A DNA stretch of 9,769 bases from Candidatus Aerophobota bacterium (GCA_021162265.1 JAGGZA010000124.1:1-9769); one strand, 5' to 3'; numbered from the stretch's first letter, positions 1 to 6,946 are shown. Translations and numbers: made by a program. Notes: generated by a model not told the origin, from the sequence alone.

Positions 1-674
1 AAAAGGTCTGCTCCCATACCTGCGGTATCTCCCACATTATCGCCAACATTATCAGCTATTACTCCCGGGTTGCGAGGGTCATCTTCAGGAATTCCCGCCT
101 CAACTTTACCCACAAGGTCTGCTCCAATGTCAGCGCTTTTAGTATAAATTCCTCCGCCCACACGAGCAAAAAGAGCAATAGAACTTGCTCCCATAGCAAA
201 TCCGTTAATAATGATGGGATTTTTAGTAAAGTAGTAAAATATTCCCAGTCCAATTACCCCGAGACTTGCTACGGAGATACCCATCACTGATCCGCCTCTA
301 AAGGCTATACTCAGTGCTCGAGGAGTTCCTCCGTCAATTGCTCCCTGACAGGTTCTACTGCTGGAGCGAGTAGAGGCTTTCATTCCTAAAAACCCAGCCA
401 GCATAGAGGATAATGCACCACACAAAAAGGCAACGCCAGTCCATACTGTAAGAAGTATAGTCAGCACTACAAACATACAAGCTACAAATATTGCTATTAT
501 TTGATACTCTCTCTTTAAGAATACCATTGCTCCTCTGTGAATGTATTCCGCTATTTTAATCATAGTTGTATTTCCTGAAGGGAACCTCTTTATGTAAAGG
601 TAAGTGATTATAGCAAATATCATTCCTGCTATGCCTATCCAGGGAGTAATTGCTGTGGCTGTTTGTAGATGCAT
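1..674 (-). CDS. hppA: Membrane-bound ion-pumping pyrophosphatase (N-terminal part, runs off the window)
   Basis: Integral membrane pyrophosphatase that couples hydrolysis of cytoplasmic PPi to outward pumping of H+ and/or Na+. Only the first 224 codons are present; the gene continues past base 1, and the family usually has about 650-750 residues. I translated it by hand and it is open throughout. It begins MHLQTATAITPWIGIAGMIF, a first membrane helix, followed by the conserved IHRGAMVFLKREY segment. Several hydrophobic helices come next, then GGGIYTKSADIGADLVGKVE, which precedes the PPi/Mg-binding motif EDDPRNPGVIADNVGDNVGD near residues 197-216. These motifs are diagnostic. The ATG at 672-674 is set by AAGGAGG (680-686, minus strand) 5 nt upstream. 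The K+-dependence and ion-selectivity residues lie mostly outside the window, so the Na+/H+ type cannot be decided. It is divergent from the PspC gene and has its own promoter. Confidence 0.97.
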   Translation of the reverse strand, partial: MHLQTATAITPWIGIAGMIFAIITYLYIKRFPSGNTTMIKIAEYIHRGAMVFLKREYQIIAIFVACMFVVLTILLTVWTGVAFLCGALSSMLAGFLGMKASTRSSSRTCQGAIDGGTPRALSIAFRGGSVMGISVASLGVIGLGIFYYFTKNPIIINGFAMGASSIALFARVGGGIYTKSADIGADLVGKVEAGIPEDDPRNPGVIADNVGDNVGDTAGMGADL

Positions 675-721
675 CTATTCCTCCTTGATAAGATTTATTT
701 TATCACTTTAAAATGAAGCTA

Positions 722-749
722 ATTATAGAATTGTATTTTCAATTGTCAA
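722..749 (-). promoter_or_regulatory. Sigma70-type promoter of hppA
   Basis: Read on the minus strand, a perfect -35 TTGACA (744-749) and a perfect -10 TATAAT (722-727) are separated by 16 nt. The start would fall near 715, giving a leader of about 40 nt before the hppA ATG. The spacer contains a small inverted repeat, AATTG (729-733) and CAATT (740-744), which could be an operator half-site pair or chance in AT-rich DNA. Two perfect hexamers make this the strongest promoter in the window. Confidence 0.75.
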
Positions 750-835
750 GCAAGTTAGGGGGTAATAAGGTGAATCTTACACGGGATATCTGGAAAGCTC
801 GAGATGCTTGTCACAGATATATAACTTTAGTGAAA

Positions 836-863
836 TTGACCTTAAAGGATAATCTGGTATGAT
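836..863 (+). promoter_or_regulatory. Possible promoter of the PspC gene
   Basis: TTGACC (836-841) and TATGAT (858-863) are spaced by 16 nt just upstream of the PspC-domain gene. The predicted start (about 870) would coincide with the AGGAGG ribosome-binding site at 870-875, leaving an almost leaderless message. That makes the assignment weak. A better promoter could lie further upstream in 750-835, but I did not see one. Confidence 0.3.
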
Positions 864-880
864 GTTTTCAGGAGGTATTT

Positions 881-1297
881 ATGAGCAAAAAACTTTACAG
901 GTCAAGGGAAGATAAGATTATAGGAGGTGTGTGTGGGGGTCTTGCTAAGTACTTTGATGTTGACCCAACTTTAATCCGTATACTTGCAGTGGTTAGTATA
1001 TTTATTAATGGGATCGGGATTATTGCTTATATTATAGCCTGGATCATTGTTCCCCTTGAGCCATCCAATTCTAACAGAACAGAAGATATATCAGATGAGG
1101 AAATAAGAGTTTTAACTGCAGGGGATAAAGTCCAGAGAAGAAGGATTGCAGGAGGTCTTATTTTAGTGGTAATAGGTGGAGTTTTCCTGATGCATGCTTA
1201 TATACCCTGGTTTGGTCTTCGTAAACTGTGGCCTCTTATTCTTATAGCTATAGGGCTTGTTATTATTGTTGATACTCTTCTTAAGAGAAAAAAATAA
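881..1297 (+). CDS. PspC-domain membrane protein with a C-terminal LiaI/LiaF-like membrane segment
   Basis: A 138-aa inner-membrane protein. Residues 4-58 are a clear PspC domain: YRSREDKIIGGVCGGLAKYF, then DPTLIRI, then a hydrophobic helix of about residues 35-58. A charged linker follows (about 60-86, rich in D/E). Two more hydrophobic stretches lie at about 89-107 and 116-134, ending in LLKRKK. This tail resembles the paired helices of LiaI/LiaF-type envelope-stress proteins. PspC proteins sense or signal membrane stress with PspA; no pspA is in this window, so the gene stands alone and its partner is unknown. The start ATG at 881 is fixed by AGGAGG at 870-875, 5 nt upstream. The stop is followed directly by the pyr promoter, with no terminator of its own before it. 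The family call is firm; the specific role is inferred. Confidence 0.9.
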   Translation: MSKKLYRSREDKIIGGVCGGLAKYFDVDPTLIRILAVVSIFINGIGIIAYIIAWIIVPLEPSNSNRTEDISDEEIRVLTAGDKVQRRRIAGGLILVVIGGVFLMHAYIPWFGLRKLWPLILIAIGLVIIVDTLLKRKK

Positions 1298-1304
1298 CAA
1301 ATAT

Positions 1305-1332
1305 TTGACTAAAAAATAATTTGGAGTATATT
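1305..1332 (+). promoter_or_regulatory. Probable promoter of the pyr operon
   Basis: TTGACT (1305-1310) and TATATT (1327-1332) are separated by 16 nt, the same spacing as the hppA promoter. Transcription would start near 1339 and give a leader of about 90 nt ending at the pyrR ATG. It lies just after the stop codon of the PspC gene. No other promoter-like pair lies between that stop and pyrR. Confidence 0.5.
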
Positions 1333-1364
1333 TATTATCAAAATACATACAAAAGTAAATTTTA

Positions 1365-1457
1365 ATGAAAATTATTTATTTAAATCCTTCTTGCTACTGG
1401 CAAGGAGGATTTTTTTATAGGTGGGTTTATGAAAATTATGAACTTAGAGGAAATTGA
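1365..1457 (+). other. Candidate 30-codon leader ORF in the pyr leader
   Basis: ATG at 1365 opens a 30-residue frame (MKIIYLNPSCYWQGG, then FFYRWVYENYELRGN) that runs through both arms and the T-tract of the attenuator hairpin and stops 26 nt inside pyrR, in a different frame. Its position matches the pyrBI leader peptide of Escherichia coli, whose translation behind paused RNA polymerase prevents the terminator from forming. No convincing Shine-Dalgarno sequence precedes it, so translation is doubtful. The first 11 bases (ATGAAAATTAT) are repeated exactly at the pyrR start (1429-1439). Confidence 0.25.
1382..1416 (+). terminator. Intrinsic terminator / attenuator in the pyr leader
   Basis: The arms ATCCTTCTTGC (1384-1394) and GCAAGGAGGAT (1400-1410) pair over 11 positions with one G-U and a 5-nt loop. 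Two more A-T pairs extend the base, and a run of seven T (1410-1416) follows. It ends 12 nt before the pyrR ATG with no promoter in between, so pyr transcription must read through it; it is therefore an attenuator, not merely the end of the upstream gene. PyrR-controlled leaders normally carry a conserved binding loop and an antiterminator that overlaps the 5' arm. I found neither in 1339-1383. Confidence 0.8.
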
Positions 1458-1968
1458 AAGGGTTTTAAAACGCCTCTGTCAGAAGTTCTTAAGTAAGAAC
1501 GAAAATCTTGACGGGTTAATAGTTGTTGGTATTCAGAGGAGGGGAGCAGTGCTTGCTGAAAGAATAAGCAAGCTTATTAAGGACATAAAAGGGCAAAAAG
1601 TTCCTGTGGGAACCCTGGATATTAACCTGTATCGAGATGATCTGTCCCGTATCTCCTACCAGCCAGTTATAAGAAGTACCAACATTCCTTTCTCAATAGA
1701 CGATAAGCATGTGCTACTTGTTGACGATGTTCTCTATACTGGAAGGACAGTGAGGGCAGCCCTTGATGCTCTTCTTGACCTTGGACGTCCAAAGAAAATA
1801 GAACTTATGGTTCTTCTTGATAGAAACTGTCGGGAGCTTCCCATTCAAGCAGACTACACAGGTAAAAAAATTATCCTCTCATCAGACAAGATGGTGGAGG
1901 TAAAGTTGAGAGAAGTTGATGACAGGGAAGAGGTTGTAGTCCTCAAGAGGGGAGAGGATGAGATTTGA
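1429..1968 (+). CDS. pyrR: PyrR: pyr operon regulator / uracil phosphoribosyltransferase
   Basis: A 179-aa type I phosphoribosyltransferase-fold protein. In many Gram-positive and related bacteria PyrR binds pyr mRNA in response to UMP/UTP and also converts uracil plus PRPP to UMP. The PRPP-binding signature HVLLVDDVLYTGRTVRAAL spans about residues 94-112. Family signatures VGIQRRG (33-39), LYRDDLS (67-73) and DRNCRELPIQADYTGK (about 131-146) match Bacillus PyrR closely, and the length is normal. Two starts are possible: ATG 1429, with AGGTGG at 1419-1424 only 4 nt away, or ATG 1438 (MNLEEIERVL) with a spacing of 13. The first is used here. It leads the pyr operon and overlaps pyrB by 11 bp. 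Autoregulation is expected, but the usual RNA target is not visible in the leader. Confidence 0.95.
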   Translation: MKIMNLEEIERVLKRLCQKFLSKNENLDGLIVVGIQRRGAVLAERISKLIKDIKGQKVPVGTLDINLYRDDLSRISYQPVIRSTNIPFSIDDKHVLLVDDVLYTGRTVRAALDALLDLGRPKKIELMVLLDRNCRELPIQADYTGKKIILSSDKMVEVKLREVDDREEVVVLKRGEDEI

Positions 1969-2884
1969 AAGAAAAGACCTTCTTGATTTGCGGAGCCTGT
2001 CTGCAGAAGAAATTAATTTAATTTTAAATACCGCTGCCTCATTTCGTGAAGTTCTCGAACGTCCAATTAAGAAGGTTCCTACTTTAAGAGGAAAAACCAT
2101 AGCGAATCTTTTTTTTGAGCCAAGTACCAGGACAAGGTTATCATTTGAATTATCAGCCAAGAGGTTAAATGCTGACATTGTAAATTTTTCTTCCTCCACA
2201 AGCAGTGTACTGAAAGGAGAAAGTCTTTTAGATACTGCAAGAAATATCGTAGCTATGAAAGTGGATGCTTTAGTTGTTCGTCATTCTTCCCCCGGGGTGT
2301 CTCATTTCTTAGCACAAAAGCTTCCCGTTAGTATAATTAATGCTGGCGATGGGGCTCATGAGCATCCCACTCAAGGATTACTTGACCTCTACAGTATCAG
2401 GGAGAGAAAAGGAAATATAGCTAATCTAAATGTTGCTATTATTGGTGATATAGCTCACTCCCGTGTGGCTCGGTCGGATATATGGGGTTTAAATAAGATG
2501 GGAGCAAGGGTAAGAGTTTGTGGTCCACCTACACTTATACCAAAAGACATTGAGAAGTTAGGAGTTGAGCTAACTTATTCTATAGAAGAGGCTTTGCTGG
2601 ATTGTGATGTTGTGATTATGTTAAGAATCCAGAGAGAAAGGCAGAAGGTTTCACTTGTACCCAGCCTGCAGGAATACAGGGATTTTTTTTCTCTAAATCG
2701 TGAGAAACTAAAGTTAGCAAAGCCCGATGTTCTGATTATGCATCCAGGACCTGTAAACAGAGGCGTAGAAATTCCGGCAAAAATTGCCGATTCCAGACAG
2801 AGTATTATTTTAAATCAGGTAACCAATGGAATAGCTGTGAGAATGGCTGTTCTCTATCTGCTGTTAGTTCATTCATCAAGGTGA
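1958..2884 (+). CDS. pyrB: Aspartate carbamoyltransferase catalytic subunit
   Basis: Condenses carbamoyl phosphate with L-aspartate to N-carbamoyl-aspartate, the committed step of pyrimidine synthesis. 308 aa, the normal length. The carbamoyl-phosphate motif FEPSTRTRLSFE covers about residues 53-64 (STRTR 56-60). The loop lysine lies in SSVLKGES (about 82-89). HPTQGLLD (136-143) and the aspartate-domain MHPGPVNRG (261-269) are intact. It is a catalytic chain, not an ornithine transcarbamylase, judged by LKGES and MHPGPVNRG. No pyrI regulatory subunit follows, as in Bacillus-type operons. The ATG at 1958 overlaps the end of pyrR by 11 bp and is preceded by a purine-rich AGAGGGGAG, which suggests translational coupling. 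Its stop is 4 nt before pyrC. Confidence 0.97.
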   Translation: MRFERKDLLDLRSLSAEEINLILNTAASFREVLERPIKKVPTLRGKTIANLFFEPSTRTRLSFELSAKRLNADIVNFSSSTSSVLKGESLLDTARNIVAMKVDALVVRHSSPGVSHFLAQKLPVSIINAGDGAHEHPTQGLLDLYSIRERKGNIANLNVAIIGDIAHSRVARSDIWGLNKMGARVRVCGPPTLIPKDIEKLGVELTYSIEEALLDCDVVIMLRIQRERQKVSLVPSLQEYRDFFSLNREKLKLAKPDVLIMHPGPVNRGVEIPAKIADSRQSIILNQVTNGIAVRMAVLYLLLVHSSR

Positions 2885-2888
2885 GATT

Positions 2889-4193
2889 ATGTCTTTGCTA
2901 ATTAAGAGAGGTAAAATTGTTGACCCTGCGTCTGGATGTGAGGAAGTGCTTGATATTTTTGTGCAGGGAGAGTACATAAGAAAAATAGGCGAAAATATAA
3001 AATCCCCTGCAAAGGAAATCATAGATGCGGAAGGGAAAATAGTACTCCCCGGTCTTGTAGATATGCATACTCATCTTCGTCAACCTGGAAGGGAAGACGA
3101 AGAAACCATTCAAACAGGAACCTTTGCTGCAGCAAGAGGTGGGTTTACTACCGTGTGCTGTATGCCTAACACAACTCCAACCATAGATACACCTGCCGTT
3201 ACTGACTATATATACAGGGAAGCAAAGAGAAGCGGGGTGGTTGAGGTTTTTCCCATTGCAGCTATAACTGTTGGTCAAAAAGGGGAGAGGTTATGCGAAA
3301 TGGGTAGATTAAAGAAAGCAGGAGCAGTGGGATTTTCTGATGATGGGTACTGGGTGGTTGATTCTAACCTGATGAGAAGAGCTTTTGAATATGCAAAGAT
3401 GGTAAACTTGCCTCTCATTTCTCATTGTGAGGATCCTTATCTTAGTAGAGGAGGTTGCATGAATGAGGGATACTGGTCCACAGTTCTTGGCTTTCCCGGG
3501 ATACCTCAGGAGGCTGAAGAGATAGCGGTGTTCAGAGATATTTCTTTACTTAGATTAACAAATTCCAGGCTTCATATAGCCCATATTTCTACTCGAGGGG
3601 CAGTTGAGCTTGTTAAGAGTGCAAAGGAGGAGGGTTTAAATTTAACAGCGGAGGTTACTCCTCATCATATTGCTCTGTCTGACGAAGAGGTTAAAACCTT
3701 TAACACCAATACCAAAGTTAATCCACCTCTGAGGACGAGAGAGGATATTGAGGTTTTAAAGAATGCTTTAAAAGATGGTGTGATAGATGTTATAGCTACC
3801 GATCACGCTCCTCATGCACAACAGGAAAAGGAACTTGAGTACTCGCAAGCTCCTTTTGGAGTTACAGGTCTTGAAACAGCACTTGGTATTGTAATTAAGG
3901 AATTAGTAGAGCCTGGAGTTTTAACTTTAAAAGAGGCAGTTGCAAAGCTCACTATAAATCCTTCTCAAATTCTTGGGATTGATAGAGGTAGAATTATGGA
4001 AGGAGGAATAGCTAATTTAGCTATAGTTGATCTTTCCAGGGTGTGGGAGGTGAAGGAAAATGAGTTTTTTTCTTTAAGTAGAAATTCTCCTTTTATTGGC
4101 TGGAAACTTCCTGCAAAGGTAGAGTTTACTATTTTTAAAGGAAAGGTGGTTTATAGCCAGCAGATAGAGGTAAAGGTAAGGGGAAGGTGGTAA
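2889..4193 (+). CDS. pyrC: Dihydroorotase (class I)
   Basis: Zinc amidohydrolase that cyclises N-carbamoyl-aspartate to dihydroorotate. 434 aa, typical of class I enzymes. Metal ligands in order: H60 and H62 in DMHTHLRQPG, the bridging-type Asp in GFSDDG (about 149-153, class I enzymes using Asp where class II uses carbamylated Lys), H179 (ISHCEDP), H232 (LHIAHIST) and catalytic D305 in ATDHAPH. CMPNTTPT (91-98) and APFGVTGLETALG (321-333) are further family signatures. All key residues are present, so it should be active, unlike the non-catalytic pyrC homologues that pair with some pyrB. The start ATG 2889 is preceded by AAGGTGAG (2878-2885), which overlaps the pyrB stop. The stop TAA is 2 nt before the preferred carB start. 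Confidence 0.96.
   Translation: MSLLIKRGKIVDPASGCEEVLDIFVQGEYIRKIGENIKSPAKEIIDAEGKIVLPGLVDMHTHLRQPGREDEETIQTGTFAAARGGFTTVCCMPNTTPTIDTPAVTDYIYREAKRSGVVEVFPIAAITVGQKGERLCEMGRLKKAGAVGFSDDGYWVVDSNLMRRAFEYAKMVNLPLISHCEDPYLSRGGCMNEGYWSTVLGFPGIPQEAEEIAVFRDISLLRLTNSRLHIAHISTRGAVELVKSAKEEGLNLTAEVTPHHIALSDEEVKTFNTNTKVNPPLRTREDIEVLKNALKDGVIDVIATDHAPHAQQEKELEYSQAPFGVTGLETALGIVIKELVEPGVLTLKEAVAKLTINPSQILGIDRGRIMEGGIANLAIVDLSRVWEVKENEFFSLSRNSPFIGWKLPAKVEFTIFKGKVVYSQQIEVKVRGRW
4184..4190 (+). promoter_or_regulatory. Ribosome-binding site that decides the carB start
   Basis: AAGGTGG lies within the last codons of pyrC, 5 nt before ATG 4196. A longer reading frame from GTG 4187 would overlap this site and add only three residues. 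The ATG is therefore preferred, which makes the half-length carB a gene with its own designed start rather than a truncated piece. Confidence 0.6.
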
Positions 4194-4195
4194 GG

Positions 4196-5758
4196 ATGGA
4201 TAGCAAAAAAATAATGATTCTGGGTGGAGGACCAAATAGAATTGGTCAGGGAATAGAATTTGATTACTGCTGTGTTCAAGCAGCCTTTGCCCTTAAGGAA
4301 GAGGGATATACAGTGATTATGGTTAACTGCAATCCGGAGACAGTTAGCACAGACTATGATACCTCCGATAAACTCTACTTTGAACCGTTAACTGTTGAAG
4401 ATGTTCTGAATATTTACGATAACGAGAAACCCGGAGGGGTTATTGTCCAATTTGGAGGGCAAACTCCTTTAAATATAGCGCGAGAATTAATGAAAGAGGG
4501 ACTTCCTATAATTGGTACTTCGCCAGAAAGCATTGATAGAGCTGAGGACAGGAAGAAGTTTTCTCAACTTATACAGAAGTTGAAGTTAAAACAGCCTCTC
4601 AATGGAACTGGTAGGTCTTTTGCTGAAGCACAGGAGGTTGCAAGGAGGATAGGTTATCCTGTTCTGGTAAGACCATCTTATGTTCTGGGGGGAAGGGCAA
4701 TGGAGATAGTATACGATGAGAGGTCTCTGGAAGAGTATATGCGTCAAGCTGTAGAAGTATCACCAGCTCACCCTGTTCTTATAGATAAGTTTATAGAGGA
4801 TGCTATTGAAGTAGATGTTGATGCAGTAGCTGATGAAGAAAGGTGTGTTGTTGGAGGGATTATGGAACATATTGAACAAGCAGGTGTTCATTCAGGAGAT
4901 AGTAGCTGTAGCCTCCCTCCTTATACCCTCTCAGAAGAAATTGTCCAGGAATTAAAAACGCAGACCTATGCCCTTGCCAGAGAGTTAAAGGTAATAGGAC
5001 TTTTAAATATTCAATTTGCTATAAAGAATAAGGAAATTTATATACTGGAGGTTAATCCCAGAGCTTCAAGAACCGTTCCTTTTGTTGGGAAAGCTACCGG
5101 TATTCCTCTTGCCAAGATAGCAGCGAAAGTAATGATTGGGAAAAAATTAAGCGAGATAGGTTTTACAAGAGAAAAACAAATAAATCATATTGCAGTAAAG
5201 GAGGCAGTTTTTCCCTTTATTAGATTCCCCGGTGTTGATATTATTCTGGGTCCAGAAATGAAATCAACAGGGGAAGTTATGGGTATTTCCGATAATTTTG
5301 GTATTGCTTTTGCAAAAGCCCAGATGGGAGCAGGGCTTCCTTTGCCTTTAAAGGGGACTGTTTTTATATCTGTGGCAGATAAGCACAAACCTTATGTTGT
5401 TTCCCTTGCTCGTGAGCTTCAAGAGCTGGGTTTTAACCTGATAGCTACTTCAGGAACAGCCGCTTTTCTTAAGAAAATGGGTATTAAGGTTAAGATGGTT
5501 AAGAAAATTGCAGAGGGTCGTCCCAATATTGAAGATTATATAAAGAACAGGGAGATTGATCTTATATTTAACACTCCTATTGGCAAAGGACCAAAATTTG
5601 ATGAATATAGAATACGTAGAGAGGCAACCATTCGTCAAATTCCTATTATAACTACTATCCCGGGTGCAAGGGCAGCAGTAGACGGTATTAAAGCTATGAA
5701 AGGGGGGAAGATACAGGTTAGTCCTTTACAGGATTACCATAAACATCAATCCGGATAG
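4196..5758 (+). CDS. carB: Carbamoyl-phosphate synthetase large subunit, C-terminal half (split carB)
   Basis: 520 aa, against about 1,060-1,080 for an intact large subunit. It matches only the second half, which phosphorylates carbamate to carbamoyl phosphate, plus the allosteric domain. It opens at the internal boundary of normal CarB: IMILGGGPNRIGQGIEFDY (about 6-24), NCNPETVSTDYDTSD (44-58), QFGGQTP (85-91). The ATP-grasp core follows (GYPVLVRPSYVLGGRAMEIV 153-172, EDAIEVDVDAV 201-211, EVNPRASRTVPFVGKATG 285-302). The MGS-like regulatory domain is at about 385-505 (GTVFISVADK, IATSGTAAF, EGRPNIEDYI, NTPIGKG). Split large subunits are known in Aquifex aeolicus and Methanocaldococcus jannaschii. 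The partner half and carA are not in this window. The gene starts 2 nt after pyrC, and its 3' end overlaps the convergent NDPK gene by 13 bp. Domain ends are intact and there is no sign of decay. Confidence 0.95.
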   Translation: MDSKKIMILGGGPNRIGQGIEFDYCCVQAAFALKEEGYTVIMVNCNPETVSTDYDTSDKLYFEPLTVEDVLNIYDNEKPGGVIVQFGGQTPLNIARELMKEGLPIIGTSPESIDRAEDRKKFSQLIQKLKLKQPLNGTGRSFAEAQEVARRIGYPVLVRPSYVLGGRAMEIVYDERSLEEYMRQAVEVSPAHPVLIDKFIEDAIEVDVDAVADEERCVVGGIMEHIEQAGVHSGDSSCSLPPYTLSEEIVQELKTQTYALARELKVIGLLNIQFAIKNKEIYILEVNPRASRTVPFVGKATGIPLAKIAAKVMIGKKLSEIGFTREKQINHIAVKEAVFPFIRFPGVDIILGPEMKSTGEVMGISDNFGIAFAKAQMGAGLPLPLKGTVFISVADKHKPYVVSLARELQELGFNLIATSGTAAFLKKMGIKVKMVKKIAEGRPNIEDYIKNREIDLIFNTPIGKGPKFDEYRIRREATIRQIPIITTIPGARAAVDGIKAMKGGKIQVSPLQDYHKHQSG

Positions 5759-6915
5759 TATTTTTTTACCCAGGGTGTAATATCATCCTCCTCTATTTTT
5801 ATGATTTTCATTTCCCTTTCTGCTGATTCTGGTGAATCCGAAGCATGAGCTCCATTTTTTATAACATCATGACCAAAGTCCTTTCTTACTGTTCCAGGAG
5901 CAGCTTCCTCGGGATTTGTTTCTCCCAGGACGTTTCTTATTTTTTTAATGGCATTTTCTCCTTCGTAAACAAGAGCAAGACATTTCTCAGGACCGGGTTT
6001 TTCTTTTTCTTCGGGAGGGGTCCTTTTCGGGTTTTTGCCTGTCATGAATTGAACTATTTTATTGAATTCATGTTCAGCTTTAAATGTTTTTAGCTGGTCT
6101 GCAATTTTTTCTTCTATTCCAGGAGGAAGCTCAAAGTCTAACTTTTCTTGCAGGGCAGATCTTACCTCCTTTATCAAAGCTTTTTTCATCTTTTCTGCCA
6201 ATCTTCCCTTTATAGGGGCATAGAATTCCTCTGCCTGTTTTACTCCCATACGTATAACTTTTGCTCCCACAATAAAAAGACCGGTTTGAGAAAATCTGTC
6301 TATTATATTTCCTGCTTTTGAACTAAGTTCCTGAAAACTATCCGGTTTTATAAGAACAAGAGTTCTTTCAGGAGTAATCCCGGGAGGATAGGGAATGACA
6401 TTTTTAAGCAAACCACCATCTCTGTTAGAATACTTAGCCCAGACTTTTATTTCCTTCTCTACCTCATTTTTATTGGTTCCTATAAGCACGGCAGGTTCAA
6501 AATACTTAATTTCACCATCTTCCTCAATGTAATCTCCATAAGTTCCTCTTATGGTTTCTCCTATGGATACTCTGGTAATATGACCTACCACTCTTTTAAG
6601 CTCTTCAATAGCATTTTCCCCTTCAAATAACAGGAGCATTACCCTGGGTTGAAATCCATTTTTATTTCTGGATAGGTAATTTTGGTAAAGATACTTTTCT
6701 ATCTCTCTTATTATTTTTCCTTCTTTATTGTCTTTGCTATGAGAAGAGGTAAGAATTTGTGCATATTCTTTAATCAACTCTTCACTGGGAGTAAACATTC
6801 GAGCAGCAACAAGGCTTAACTTTCCCCAGGATAGGAGTCTATTTATTACTCCTCCTGTACGTGATTTTCTAATAGTATAGGGGTTTATCAACACATAGCC
6901 AAGTTCTTTTGCCAT
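5746..6915 (-). CDS. ndk: Two-domain nucleoside diphosphate kinase, N-terminal domain catalytically dead
   Basis: 389 aa, more than twice the usual 130-150 of NDP kinase, which transfers phosphate from ATP to NDPs through a phospho-histidine. The C-terminal domain (about 183-376) looks active: ERTLVLIKPD (K190), YEGENAIKKIRNVLGETNPE (317-336), GTVRKDFG (341-348) and the catalytic NGAHASDSPESAERE with H357. It has a helical, charged insert of about 40-45 residues after Y232 and a second Pro/Glu/Lys-rich insert near 295-310. The N-terminal domain (about 4-163) repeats the plan (LGYVLINPYT, FEGENAIEELKRVVG 97-111, ETIRGTYGDY 120-129), but IKPD has become INPY and my alignment puts Leu144 where the histidine should be. 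It is probably structural or regulatory. ATG 6913-6915 has AAAGGA 8 nt upstream and its own promoter. Confidence 0.88.
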   Translation of the reverse strand: MAKELGYVLINPYTIRKSRTGGVINRLLSWGKLSLVAARMFTPSEELIKEYAQILTSSHSKDNKEGKIIREIEKYLYQNYLSRNKNGFQPRVMLLLFEGENAIEELKRVVGHITRVSIGETIRGTYGDYIEEDGEIKYFEPAVLIGTNKNEVEKEIKVWAKYSNRDGGLLKNVIPYPPGITPERTLVLIKPDSFQELSSKAGNIIDRFSQTGLFIVGAKVIRMGVKQAEEFYAPIKGRLAEKMKKALIKEVRSALQEKLDFELPPGIEEKIADQLKTFKAEHEFNKIVQFMTGKNPKRTPPEEKEKPGPEKCLALVYEGENAIKKIRNVLGETNPEEAAPGTVRKDFGHDVIKNGAHASDSPESAEREMKIIKIEEDDITPWVKKYYPD

Positions 6916-6946
6916 TGTTCACATCCTTTACTGGTATTTGTAATAT

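Noticed and set aside
1298..1307. Palindrome CAAATATTTG overlapping the pyr -35 box
   Set aside because: Perfect but only 10 bp in very AT-rich DNA, with no second copy seen near a related promoter, so I do not call it an operator.
1339..1383. PyrR-binding anti-antiterminator loop
   Set aside because: I looked for the conserved CCAGAGAGG-like loop and for a segment complementary to the terminator 5' arm. The stretch is almost all A/T and has neither.
1882..2199. 105-codon minus-strand frame across pyrR/pyrB
   Set aside because: It is antisense to two genes with full family motifs and has no start signal or similarity I recognise.
5731..5766. Possible terminator at the carB end (GGATT / AATCC, then a T-run)
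   Set aside because: The stem is only 5 bp with a 12-nt loop, and the T-run begins several bases after the stem; too weak to call.
5845..6093. 82-codon + strand frame inside the NDPK gene
   Set aside because: Phe/Ser-rich composition is typical of the reverse complement of Lys/Glu-rich coding DNA; the opposite strand has clear NDPK motifs.
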